Source: Aquarana catesbeiana
Lineage: Eukaryota > Chordata > Amphibia > Anura > Ranidae
Assembly: GCF_042186555.1 (NCBI RefSeq)
Contig: NC_133324.1
Coordinates: forward strand, 195,505,640 to 195,569,639
Direction: 5' to 3'
Length of the DNA stretch: 64,000 nucleotides
Shown here: positions 53,058 to 63,800 of the stretch, one piece after another
Numbering within the stretch: position 1 is the stretch's first letter
Layout of the letters: each line of letters begins with the position of its first letter
Notes under the pieces: model-generated
Database searches by the model: none
What the model was told of the DNA's origin: nothing
The model's input: only the letters and a program-made list of their open reading frames with translations
Program-made: the position numbers and the translations under genes

Positions 53058-54233
53058 TGTCACACTTTAACGTGTGTTGCATCAGACCATCCGGTCGGGA
53101 TAAATGTGCTTCTGACGCACAAAAATGTCCCAGTTTTTAAGGCTGCATTCACATCTGAGTGTTTTCAGCTCGTAAAACGCCCAAAAAACAGTCAACAATC
53201 AAAATCCCATTCATTTCAATGGCACCTGTTCATATCTGAGTGTTTTGTCTCCTGATGCAAAATGCCTGAAGCTCAAAAAAGTACACAAGCTTCTTTTTGG
53301 GCACATTACAGGCATTTTTCTGCTTTTTACATTGATGACCTTTTGACCTGTTCAAAATCGTTTCAAAAAACACGGTAAAAATTGCGGTAAAAATGTGCAA
53401 ATACAGCGTTGGACCGATTAGGACTTTGCCATTGCTGCCGATTTGACATGCGATTTGACATGTCAAATCGTACCAATGTAAACCAGAGCTCAATGTCACA
53501 AACTTTTTGTGCAGTGCATTGTAACACACTATGGCGCACTGCCATGCATTGCAGGGTGTTTTAACACACGTGTGTTGCCTTAGTGCCTTGGGGTACTATT
53601 CAAAATGAATAGCACCACAATGCATCAATACATGTACATGTGAGTTGCCGCGTGTGCTGTAGTTGTAAATTATTCTTTAGTGTTCCAAAGCAGGCAACTG
53701 TTCTGGTAACAACTGTCTAATTGGGATTTCTGGTTTTCATCTCTATAACAGGAAGTAAAGGGAAATCTACCCCAATGAGACACAGACAGCAATAAACTGA
53801 CAGGGGCTTTAATCCTTCCCTATCCAATAAAAAAAAAAAAAGTTTTGGCAATAGGTACATTGGCATTGTGCCCTACAGTATTGCAGGTGGAGAAATTGTA
53901 TACTCAGGCTTCAATCGGTGTCCTGGGTATTTTCTGGGAAACCAAAAGGAATCTACTGCATTTTCCTGCACAGGATCAGATGGTTCCGCAGTACCATGCA
54001 ATCCAGTTGTAGTACATTTTTAAAATTAGGGCATACACTACTTTTGGTGCAATCGAGGGCGATTTAAGCCCAGCTGAAAATTACATCTCACTGAATTGCA
54101 CAGAAACGCGGAGCGTGTTCCTGTGTGATTCCAGTGTGAACCGCACTAAATGTGTGTAAACTGTGCCTTGTATATACTGGATAAAAGTAACTGGTTGTGT
54201 AGATATTTTATTAGGATTTTATATATTTTACAG
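53058..54233. other. Unassigned repeats
   Basis: Starts the second half of the repeat hosting the preceding MITE, then a likely ggctgcattcacatctg MITE edge (53142). The 185-codon frame at 52698-53255 crosses the MITE and is an artefact. No gene. Confidence 0.35.
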
Positions 54234-54357
54234 ATTTCTAACCTAGAAAATGAGTGAAAAATCTGGGAAGTCTAACTCTTTAAAAAACAGTGAGAATCGG
54301 GAAGAAATGGAAAGAGAAACTCCTAAGGAAGATCCACCCCGGGTTCAGAAGCAGTCG
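54234..54357 (+). CDS. Candidate host-gene 5' coding exon
   Basis: The acceptor tttatatattttacag ends at 54233 and the donor is gtatga at 54358. The exon starts with 16 bases of leader, then ATG at 54250 with A at -3. There follow 36 codons ending exactly at the donor in phase 0, encoding MSEKSGKSNSLKNSENREEM and then a Glu/Lys/Pro-rich stretch ending RVQKQS. The protein is hydrophilic and highly charged with no domain, as expected for a disordered N-terminus. The segment shows no similarity to the transposon families around it. I cannot name the gene. It would lie on the + strand, with further exons beyond or between the downstream repeats. It could also be chance. Confidence 0.45.
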
Positions 54358-54599
54358 GTATGACTTTCCACTCTGATTTCAGTTATAGGTGGATACTGGT
54401 ATTATGAATAATCCCCTAGCTTCTTCCTGTGGGATTCCATTAATGAGATCTTCCTGAATTATATAGTGCATAAAAACATTGTGCAAGTGAAAACCCATCA
54501 CAAATAGTGCCATTCATACATACGCTATATTACCATAAGTTACCAAAAGTATTGGGACACCTGCCTTTACACGCACATGAACTTTAATGACATCACAGT

Positions 54600-55235
54600 A
54601 TTAGTCTGTAGGGTTCAATATTACGTTGGCCCACCCTTTGCAGCTATAACATCTTCAACTCTTCTGGGAAGGCTGTCCACAAGGTTTAGGAGTGTGTCTA
54701 TGGGAATGTTTGACCATTCTTCCAGAAGCGCTTTTGTGAGGTCAGGCACTGATGTTGACAATAAGGCCATGACTCGCAGTCTCTGCTCTAATTATTATTA
54801 TACAGGATTTACAACTTGAAGGTAGAAAGTACAAATACACTTTTAATACAGTAGGAATCAGAGGGCCCCACTCCCTAGAGCTTACAATCTAAGAATCAAA
54901 TTCATATTAAAGGTGTTCTGTCGGGTTGAGGTTAGGACTCTGTGCAGGCCAGTCAAGTTCTCCACCCCAAACTTGCTCATCCATGTCTTTATGGACCTTT
55001 CTTTGTGCACTGGTGCAAATCATTTGGTGGAAGGGAGATTATGATGTGGGGTTGTTTTTCAGGGGTTGGACTTGGCCCCTTAGTTCCAGTAAAGAGAACT
55101 CTTAAGGCCTCAGCATACCAAGACATTTTGGACAATTTCATGCTTCCAACTTTTGGGAACAGTTTGGGGGTGGCCCCTTCCCGTTCCAACATGACTGCAC
55201 ACCAGTGCACACACAATGCCTTAATACTTACCTGA
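54600..55235. pseudogene. Tc1-type transposase D, inverted and interrupted
   Basis: The - strand part (about 54985-54905) reads GELDWPAQSPNLNPTEHL, containing the catalytic glutamate of the DDE triad. The + strand part (55030-55170) reads IMMWGCFSGVGLGPLVP and SAYQDILDNFMLPTF, which in an unrearranged Tc1 transposase lies upstream on the same strand. The strand switch shows an inversion. The second catalytic aspartate block should lie near 55190, at the inversion edge. Non-functional. Confidence 0.82.
54791..54905 (-). repeat. SINE-like insertion in transposon D
   Basis: attattattatacaggattt at one end and gagcttacaatctaa at the other: a reverse-orientation copy of the repeat at 3841-3985. 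It interrupts the transposase coding text between ctctaatt and aaaggtgttc. Confidence 0.6.
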
Positions 55236-55529
55236 GCCCTCACTTAATGCATCCATAAGACAAGCAGCTTCCTATGGCGGCACATAGAAGGAGCCAGACG
55301 TGCTGGTGGGGGCCCAAGAAGAAGAGGTTTGGGGCCGCTGTGTGCAATAAACCTGTTATTATTCATTTAAATAATACTATTACAATCAATTTAATAGCTG
55401 TCACTGTCTCAGGAGGTGACGATCAACCCTCAGCAACCCTATATGATGAGTGGCATGACATAGTAAAATAATTAATTACATCATGTTCCCACCTCTGCCG
55501 GGTTAGCCCCTCCATGTCAAAATTTTTGA
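55236..55529. other. No recognisable feature
   Basis: Short flank between the Tc1 remnant and the satellite array. The 65-codon + frame at 55274 has no domain. Confidence 0.4.
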
Positions 55530-57600
55530 AAAAATCTTATGCAGTTTGTTAGAACTTTGTTAGATCAGGTTAGATCAACCGTTGTTTGCGTTAGATCCCA
55601 CACAGAAGAAGCAATATTAACAGTTATTTGCTGGGGGGGCTAACCCGTCATCAGCCCCCCCTTATCAAAAAATTGACCAAACAGTTAGCTATTTTGGAAG
55701 CAATTTGTTAGATCCGGTAAGATCAAGTGGTTTTAACGTTAGATCTCACATAATTAGAGACTTATTAAGTGATTAATGAGGGGGGGCTGCCCCCCCCTTA
55801 TCAAATTTTCTGGCCAAAAATCATTCAGGCTAATAGATATTCGTTAGATCCGATAAGATCAAGTGGTTTTTAACGTTAGATCTCACATAATTTTAGAGAC
55901 ATTCCACATCAAAATAGAGATATTAGGTGGTACATATGGACGGTCTGGCCCCCCTTATCAAATTTTCTGGCCAAAAATCATTCAGGCTAATAGATATTCG
56001 TTAGATCCGGTAAGATCAAGTGGTTTTAACATTAGATCTCACATCATTTCAGAGATATTCCACATCAAAATAGAGATATTAGGTGGTACATATGGACAGG
56101 TTAGCCCCCCCTTATCAAATTTTCTGGCCAAAAATCATTCAGGCTAATAGATATTCGTTAGATCCAGTAAGATCAAGTGGTTTTAACGTTAGATCTCACA
56201 TAATTTCAGAGATATTCCACATCAAAATAGAGATGTTAGGTGGTACATATGGACGGTCTGGCCCCCCTACCAAATTTTCTGGCCAAAAATCATTCAGGCT
56301 AATAGATATTCGTTAGATCCGGTAAGATCAAGTGGTTTTAACGTTAGATCTCACATAATTTCAGAGATATTCCACATCAAAATAGAGATATTAGGTGGTA
56401 CATATGGACAGGTTAGCCCCCCCTTATCAAATTTTCTGGCCAAAAATCATTCAGGCTAATAGATATTCGTTAGATCTGGTAAGATCAAGTGGTTTGAACG
56501 TTAGATCTCACATCATTTCAGAGATATTCCACATCAAAATAGAGATATTAGGTGGCACATATGGACGGTCTGGCCCCCCCTTATCAAATTTTCTGGCCAA
56601 AAATCATTCAGGCTAATAGATATTCGTTAGATCCGGTAAGATCAAGTGTTTTTAACGTTAGATCTCACATAATTAGAGACTTATTAAGTGATTAATGAGG
56701 GGGGGCTGGCCCCCCTTATCACATTTTCGGGCCAAAAATCATTCAGGCTAATAGATATTCGTTAGATCCGGTAAGATCAAGTGTTTTTAACATTAGATCT
56801 CACATCATTTCAGAGATATTCCACATCAAAATAGAGATATTAGGTGGTACATATGGACGGTCTGGCCCCCCCTTATCAAACTTTCTGGCCAAAAATCATT
56901 CAGGCTAATAGATATTCGTTAGATCCAGTAAGATCAAGTGGTTTTAATGTTAGATCTCACATCATTTCAGAGATATTCCACATCAAAATAGCGATATTAG
57001 GTGGTACATATGGACGGGTTAGCCCCCCCTTATCAAATTTTCGGGCCAAAAATCATTCAGGCTAATAGATTTTTGTTAGATCCGGTAAGATCAAGTGGTT
57101 TTAACGTTAGATCTCACATAATTTGAGACTTATTAAGCGATTAATGAGGGGGGGCTGGCCCCCCCTTATCAAATTTTCGGGCCAAAAATCATTCAGGCTA
57201 ATAGATATTAGTTAGATCCGGTAAGATCAAGTGGTTTTAACGTTAGATCTCATATCATTTCAGAGATATTCCACATCAAAATAGAGATATTAGGTGGTAC
57301 ATATGGACGGGCTGGCCCCCCCTTATCAAATTTTCGGGCCAAAAATCATTCAGGCTAATAGATATTCGTTAGATCCGGTAAGATCAAGTGCTTTTAATGT
57401 TAGATCTCACATAATTAGAGACTTATTAAGTGATTAATGAAGGGGGCTGGCCCCCTCTTATCAAATTTTCTGGCCAAAAAATCACCCCGGCTAATTGATA
57501 TTCATTAGATCCGGTAAGATCAAGTGATTTTAATGTTTGATTATCCATAATTACAGGGATATTATGGATATTTGGTAGCGATGCACGCATATCCATACTA
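55530..57600. repeat. Satellite array with 157-bp and ~134-bp monomers
   Basis: About 13 units share ggccaaaaatcattcaggct, gatattcgttagatccggta and agatcaagtggttttaacgt. Long units (about 157 bp) continue catttcagagatattccaca and gatattaggtggtacatatg. Short units (about 134 bp) instead have attagagacttattaagtga then ttaatgagggggggctgg. Spacing of the common block gives the order short, long x5, short, long x2, short, long, short, with degenerate end units. Each unit ends in a C-run (gccccccctta). Short open frames are repeat artefacts. Confidence 0.93.
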
Positions 57601-58059
57601 GTGTCTATATTGGAGGCGGTGATGAGCATTTTCATATGTACCAGTGAGGAGTGCCATTGAGCATACCGAGGTATGCTGAAATTATGTGGGACATTAATCA
57701 ACAGGTGTGTCCAAGCCCAGTGAAGCCTGAAGCACAGTGCCAGAAGCCAGAGGGAAACTTCGGAGGGCTCTGCTGAAGGAGCCAACCGGGTGCCCATCTA
57801 TGGTAGCTGGCTCAAAACCAATGACACGAAGAGATAGCAGCGAAAGTCCAAACCCTTGCAGAGGGCCCCCCGTTGTTGCCTCCAAGCAACCCAGTGTCCT
57901 GTTTCTTTTGACAAATGCTGCCTGGTGTCGGAGAGTCAATGCACACCAGACTCCCAGAACATAGCGCAGACTTAAGCCCAATCAGAACCTCGCAGAGAGG
58001 AGCACGGATACAAATCACCACTTCCTCCATGCTCCCTGACAAGCTGGTGGGACCTTCTC

Positions 58060-59348
58060 CTGTTGTTCCCATCCAAGTAAAGGGAGTCTAAACCAAGGCC
58101 CTTCTGGATACTGGAGCTTAAGTGACCCTTCTCTACAGAGACTTCTATGACAGGCACCTCAAGCACCTGCCTTTGCAGAAGTTGGAAGAGTTGCAGATAT
58201 GGGGCATTGTGACTCAGAACTTCCACTATGATGGCTATCTACCGGTCAAGCTGACCTTTGATCCCTCCATGGATGGGAATGCCGAGACTTTTGAAACTCA
58301 GGCAGTGGCCTGTCCTCGCCCACCAGGGGCCAGTAAGAGTTCTCTCATATAGGGACCAATACTGATCTTGTCAGAATGCTGTTGACACCTCTTGTTCTGG
58401 AGCTGGGCACTTCAACTACAAGTTTGCACCCTATGCTGAGACAAGCCTACCAGAACCTGGTACAAAAATAGAAGGGAAAGATCTGGCGCTTGGACAAGTG
58501 TGAGAAGGTGTTACAGCCTGGTAAAGTGGCCTATTTACGAGCATCTGTCAAGCTAAATTGGAAGCAAGCAGGCCCTTTCATTGTCCTTCAATCAGACGGA
58601 CAGAGAGAAGACATGGGAGTGGAGATAATTCCCGAGGTGGTTTCAAAAAAAGGGTTGCAAAGAAGTCACGGGAAGATCTTGGTTAGTGTCCGCAACATGA
58701 CAGCCTCGCCAGTGAAGATGCCGGCTCAGATGTTGCTGGGACAAGTGAATCTGGCCACCCCAGTCCCGACCGTCTGATTTGGTGGGGGGAGCAAAGGATG
58801 GGATCTCTGTGGAGGAGCTCTATCCGAAAAATACTCCCCTTTTGCCTGAATGGAAGGAAAGGGCCAAGACTCAGCTCCTGAGATGGCAGGCTGCATTCTC
58901 CAAGAGGGAATTTGATGTGGGGTGTACAAAAAGTGCCCAATACCAGATCCATCTCTTCGAGTGCATAAGCCGTTCAGGGAAAGCGTTTGATGGATTACTT
59001 TAGGGGACTTGGAGGATCTGCATGAACAACTGGCAGAGTTGAAGAGGGCAGGTATCATCCGAGAGTCCCAGAGTCTATACGTTTCCCCAATAGTGGTGGT
59101 ACGGAAGAAGAATGGGTCACTGAGGCTGGGTATTGACTACCGGACGCTGAACTGAAGGACCATTCCCGACCAATATACCACCCCAAGGATATAAGATGAC
59201 TTGCAGAGCCTGTCAGGAGTGAAGTGGTTCAGCATGCTGGATTTGAAGAGTGGGTATTACCAAATCCCCATGCACCCTGAGGATCGGGAGAAGACCATTT
59301 TCATTACCCCGCAGGGGATGTTTGGATTTGACTGTATGCATCAAGGCC
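58060..59348 (+). pseudogene. Gypsy protease and N-terminal reverse transcriptase, broken
   Basis: The aspartic protease active site LLDTGA is at 58100-58117, followed at once by a TAA (58118-58120). The frame then runs on as VTLLYRDFYDRH to 58352 before the next stop. The RT N-terminal region begins near 58820 (LLPEWKERAKTQLLRWQAAF). RKKNGSLRLGIDYRTLN lies at 59103-59153, again followed by a stop (TGA at 59154), and SMLDLKSGYYQIPMHPEDRE at about 59235. The sequence leaves the gypsy reading at MFGFDCM (about 59335), where the Penelope element starts. Roles in a live element: polyprotein cleavage and reverse transcription. Confidence 0.9.
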
Positions 59349-60572
59349 CCCAGCCTGGCGAACCTTTTTATGGGGAAATGGGAGGAGGACGTCATCTATG
59401 CCCAACAAAGACCCGAATTGGTCTTGTGGGCTAGGTACATAGATAATGTCCTCCTCCTATGGAGTGGCTCCTATGATTCACTGAATTCATTTATGGAGGA
59501 CCTAAATAATAATGAAAGGGGCATTGTTTTAAAGTATGAGGCAAGTCAACAAAGGATCAATTTTCTGGACCTTGAAATTCGTAGTGAAGGGAACTCTCTA
59601 CTTACCTCCACCCATTTTAAGGCCACAGACCGGAATTCGTTTATACCTCGGGACAGTTGTCACCACAAATCATGGTTAGACTCTGTCCCGAAGAGTCAAT
59701 ATATTAGGTTGAAACGAAATTGTTCCACAATGGCGGATTTTGTGTCCCAATCAAGTATTCTGACGGGAAGATTTCTGGAAAAAGGGTATGAGGCCCAATT
59801 TTTAGAAGAAAAACTGAACCAGGTCAAGTCAATGGATAGAGATTTACTTTTGGCAGATAAACCTAATCCCAATAGAGATAATAAGTTAGTTTGTCCCTTT
59901 ATTACTGGATATTCATGGCAGCACTTTTCTGTTAAAAAAATGCTGTACAAACATTGGCATATCATTAAAAATGACCCTGTGTTGGGACCAATCCTTCCTG
60001 ACAAACCTCAAGTAATTTTCAGGGGTGCCCCCTCGATTAAATCTCGGGTTGTGTCGATGGTGTGCGATCCCCCTCTTCATAAGCCAATGTTTTTTCAACA
60101 CCTAATAGGCTTTTACAAATGTAAAAATTGTGAGGTCTGTTCTATCAATGCTGTTACTGAAAGGAAGGTGGGCCGTTTTCACTGTAATAATACATCGAGT
60201 GAATTCCCGATTAAATCTTTCATTACCTGTTTAACAACCCACGTCGTGTATCTTCTGACTTGCCCGTGCGGGCTCCACTATGTGGGTCGCACTGTACGTT
60301 CATTGAAAGTGAGACTTGGGGAACACATTGGGAACATTAAAAGAGGTTTCTTAGGTCATCTGGTCTCCAAACACTACCTTAAGGTTCATAAACAAAACCC
60401 CAGGGGGACTTCGTTCATAGGCATTGACAAACTTAAGCTCCCCTGGAGGGGAGGTTCTAAGAGAAGAGCCATTTCGAAGCTCGAAATGGAATGGATCTAT
60501 AAAATCCGCTCTTTAAGACCCAGGGGACTAAACGTTGACATTGAGCTCAATGTTTTTATAGATAATTCCTAG
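59349..60572 (+). pseudogene. Penelope-like reverse transcriptase and GIY-YIG endonuclease (element 2)
   Basis: An uninterrupted frame of about 407 codons from the insertion point to the stop at 60570. It starts mid-RT at APSLANLFMGKWEED, so the 5' part is missing. The catalytic block LVLWARYIDNVLLLW at about 59430 reads DN where element 1 has DD, a substitution at the second aspartate. INFLDLEI, TDRNSFIPRDSCHH and VPKSQYIRLKRN follow. A Cys-rich stretch (CKNCEVC, about 60120) precedes the GIY-YIG core VYLLTCPCGLHYVGRT (60250-60295), with R and EH further on. No frameshift occurs in 1.2 kb, so it is young or recently decayed. The open frame extends upstream into gypsy sequence by chance. Confidence 0.92.
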
Positions 60573-61278
60573 AAATAACCCCACCCCCTTTTTTTCCCCT
60601 CTTTTAGACAACTATAGAGTGGAGGGCAATAGACTCAGTTTGAGGGTCCTATACGATCGTCTGTGATCATACATTTCCGATGGTTTTATATTTTTATATT
60701 TTTATTCTTTATGATGTTTATTTTATTCATATTTGTGGAACTATATATGAGATCCACTTTAAAAAAATATATATATATATTTAGTGTGTTGATATACTCC
60801 CCAATGTAAAATCATTAATACAGGTTCACTGATGTTCTTTCCATCTATGAATGCGCTTGCTACTGTACTGATTTTTTCAGGGGAACATGCATACTGAGAA
60901 ACCCCTTTTTTTTTTTTTTTTTTTCATTTTGGGTTCCGTTCAGTGTATTATATAATTCTAATTTATATTAATTTTAATAAATTGAATTAAATTATTTGTG
61001 TTTATAACACTTCAGATAAGTGTACTTGAGAGTTTTTAATACTGTGAGCACTGTGCGGTATAGTTAGCAATAGCTTATTATACTGAACCAGGGATTTCTT
61101 CTTTAAGGGGTTAATCTCTTTTCTGGTCTCTGTTTATTAAAGGTTACCATGGCAGCATTGATTGCAGGGAAGAACACCAGTGAGAGGCTTGGTTATTTCC
61201 CCATCCAGCTGTCTGATTACTGCTGAGTGGTGATATCAAGTCAGAATGAGGCTTGGTTCATGCTCTGCACTATATAGG
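60573..61278 (+). other. 3' region of Penelope element 2
   Basis: AT-rich non-coding sequence with a T-run at 60907-60924 and TA-rich patches. Confidence 0.5.
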
Positions 61279-61366
61279 TGATGACTTGATGCGTCGCCCG
61301 TGCCCCTTTGAAGATGTTAGATGTAACGAAACTAGTAGGGCATGGCTACGCATCGTAAGCCATCAC
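61279..61366 (+). ncRNA. Hammerhead-ribozyme-like cassette
   Basis: Predicted pairing: gtgatgactt (61279-61288) with aagccatcac (61357-61366), and gatgcgt (61288-61294) with acgcatc (61348-61354), extend a long stem I that reaches tgccc (61301-61305) against gggca (61338-61342). Then cctttgaaga at 61305-61314 sits at the CUGANGA position. Stem II is gtta/taac (61316-61319, 61324-61327) with loop gatg. GAAA follows at 61328-61331. ACTAGT (61331-61336) forms the tiny stem III, and A61337 is the expected cleavage base. The CUGANGA core is imperfect (extra T's), so activity is uncertain. Hammerheads in Penelope-element pLTRs are established knowledge; this instance is inferred. Confidence 0.55.
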
Positions 61367-62112
61367 TCAGTCCGCCCCATGATTTGCACGGGTGTTTGCT
61401 ATTTTTATGCCGGCTTTTTTATATTGTATTCACGGAGCTCACTTGTTGTGACTCCATTGTTTTAACTAGCAATAAATTCCAAAACTTTATTACACCATCG
61501 GAGCCCCTCTTTTGTTTTTTATCCACCTCCCTTTGGGACAAGTGTGCTTGTCACTCCCTCCCCCCCCAGGTGGACGAGTTGGTAGAAGCCAAGCTGGAGA
61601 CGCACACTGTATGAGCTGGATCCGGACATCATCCATCCACAGTCCCTGCAGAGGGCAAAGTCTGCCTGCGTGTGAGACCTCGCCAGAGAGGAGGTCCATC
61701 ATTGAGGGTAAGGGTCCACCTTTTAATACTGTGGGACTATATGAGAGCTCTTATCCTCATTTCCCTCCCTCTCCATATATATGTGCAGTGTCTGACTGGT
61801 CGGAAGGTGGATGCTTCCTCCTGCTTCTGTGAAGTAACTGTTTATGTATGGGACTCCCTCTCCTACTGTTCATCATAAGAACTTTCGCTCCTTGGAGTAT
61901 TTCATCTAAGGACTGTTCCTTATCCATTTGGGTTGTGAAAACTTTTCTTGAAATGTTATGACACTTTTTAAGCATATTTTTTTCACAGCTTTTTACCATT
62001 TATTAATTATCAATATTTTTTGATGCACATTTCTGATTTTCTTACAGGGATTTAGATTATGTATTTTTTACACAGATTATGTTCATTATGAGCGCACGTT
62101 TGTTTTCTCTTT
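61367..62112 (+). other. Distal part of Penelope element 2
   Basis: Continues past the hammerhead-like cassette with aataaattccaaaactttat (61471), a possible polyadenylation site, then mixed sequence to the target duplication at 62113. It may represent pLTR or leader sequence of an adjoining unit. No coding domain. Confidence 0.45.
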
Positions 62113-63800
62113 TATGGATCAAGGCCTGTCTGGTGCCCCAGCCACCTTCCAAAGGCTAATGGAGAAGACCGTGGGTGACATGAAACTGATCGAGGTGTTG
62201 GTATACTTAGACGACATCTTGGTTTTCAGCAAGACCCTGGAAGAGCACGTAGAGTTTCTGCAGAAGGTCCTTAAGAGACTCCATGGTGAGGGGGTTGAGG
62301 CTGTCTCTGGAAAAGTGCCAGTTTTATCAACCCTCGGTCAACTACCTTGGTCACATTGTGTCTGCTGATGAAGTAGCCACTGACCTCCTGGCCGAGGCCT
62401 ACCAACGTGACTGAGCTTAGGTCATTTCTGGGATTCTGCTCTTATTACAGAAGATTTGTCAAGGGATTCGCTAAGACGCTGACCCTGATCTGGCGAAGCC
62501 TGTCAGACCAGCTGGAGGGCCCAGAAAACCCAGAGAGTTAATTCAGGAACAATTGACTCTGAAGTGTGAAGAGGTTTTAGGCAGCTGAAGTGAAGCCTAA
62601 CAACCGCTCCAGTCGTGGCCTATGAAGATCCAACCAAGCCATACGAGCTACACTTTGACGCCAGTCGAGATGGGTTAGGTGGGGTGCTATATCAAGAGCA
62701 TGACTGCCATCTACGGCCTGTTGCCTACATGAGTCGGAACTTGGCCCCCGCCGAGAAGAACTCTGAAGGCAGAGATCAAGTGAGCTGGACGACTTGATGG
62801 GTAACTGTGGAGAGAAATGGGAACTGGCAATTAGCTGACAGCTGAGCGGCCAGCTCAGAGAAGGAAGGGCTGAGCCCAGCCTTGACACCTACATGACAAC
62901 CATGGCCACCTAGGGACCAAAAGGACTTTTCTCCTGGTGAGGGACCGGTTCTACTGGCCCTGCATGCAGGCTGAAGTTAAGGACTATTGCCACTCCTGCA
63001 TCAGATGTATCCACAGATGTATCCAAAGGAAGACTTTGCCTCACGAGCTGCCCCAATGGACCATCTTCAGAGTCAAGGACCCATGGAGCTGGTGTGCATT
63101 GACATTCTGTGCTTGGAGCCTGATCTGAGTGAGCAGGGAAATATCCTGGTATTGACTGACCATTGCACTCTGTATGCCCAGGCGTTTTCCACGAGGGACC
63201 AACAAGCATCCATGGTGGCCAAGATCTTCGCAGAGAAATTCTTTGTGCACTATGGTCTGTCCCAAGCATCCACTCTGATCAAGGGAGAGATTTCAAGAGT
63301 AGTCTCATCAAGAGACTTTCAGACCTGTTGGGCATCAGGAAGTCTAAAACCACCCCTTATCATCCTCAAGGGGATCCTCAAACAGAGAGATTAAACTGAA
63401 CCCTCCTGGATATACTTGGAACTCTAAGTTCAGAACAAAAGCAGCACTGGAGCAAGCATATAGTGGCTATTGTGCATGCTTATAACAGCACCGCCAATGA
63501 TGCCACAGGTTACTCTCCCTATAGTTTGATGTTCGGACCGTAGGCCTGGCTGCCAGTAAACTTGGACTTCAGCACATCCCTCGACCATACCTTAGCAACT
63601 TTCCACAGAGGGTATGTGAATCGCCTGCAGAGACGTCTGAAAACCACCTTTGATAAGGCTCAAGCTGCCTCATATGCCTGAGGACAGAGAAACATAATAA
63701 ACTTTGACCTTAGGGTACGAGTGCAGGACCTACAGCCGGATGACAAGGTACTGCTGAGAAACCTGGGTGTCCCTGGAAAGCACAAGTTGACTAACCTATG
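62113..63800 (+). pseudogene. Gypsy reverse transcriptase (C-terminal), RNase H and integrase, broken
   Basis: RT resumes with QGLSGAPATFQRLMEK (62121-62168). The catalytic YLDD is at 62204-62215. RNase H: YELHFDASRDGLGGVLYQ at about 62640-62693. Integrase: a zinc-binding region near 62930-63010 (RFYWPCMQ then CHSCIRC), the core with CIDILC (first D, about 63091), HSDQGRDF (second D, about 63273) and HPQGDPQTERLN (E, about 63361), then LQPDDKVLLRNLGVPGKHKL (about 63730), the C-terminal domain. Stops and frameshifts recur (for example near 62400, 62540, 62797 and 63394). The enzymes would copy and integrate the element. Confidence 0.9.

Larger units (their letters stand above)
54540..55235 (-). 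mobile_element. Tc1-type transposon D, rearranged remnant
   Basis: The left end begins near taccaaaagtattgggacac. The transposase reads on the - strand in 54600-55004 and on the + strand in 55017-55196, because the internal segment is inverted between gtgcactggtgc (55005) and gcacaccagtgcac (55197). A SINE-like insertion sits at 54791-54905. The right end is lost. Confidence 0.8.
59349..62112 (+). mobile_element. Penelope-like retroelement 2 (Neptune-type), inserted in Gypsy RT
   Basis: Flanked by tatgcatcaaggcc (59335-59348) and tatggatcaaggcc (62113-62126), a 14-bp target duplication with one mismatch. The gypsy RT resumes immediately after. Contains the RT/GIY-YIG gene, an AT-rich 3' region and a hammerhead-like cassette at 61279-61366. 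5' truncated. Related to element 1 (14636-18714). Confidence 0.88.

Noticed and set aside
52698..53255. 185-codon + strand frame
   Set aside because: Runs through a MITE and its flanks; the internal similarity is the MITE inverted repeat.
55863..57065. Similar 73-95 codon frames repeated along the satellite
   Set aside because: Periodic translation of the monomer; start codons fall at the same monomer position each time.
55530..57600. Regular repeats suggesting a CRISPR array
   Set aside because: The whole unit is repeated with no unique spacers, the period is about 134-157 bp, and the context is vertebrate. It is a satellite.
59250..59348. Upstream part of the long + frame leading into the Penelope gene
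   Set aside because: This part lies in gypsy RT sequence in a non-coding frame; the junction is the insertion site and not a genuine fusion protein.
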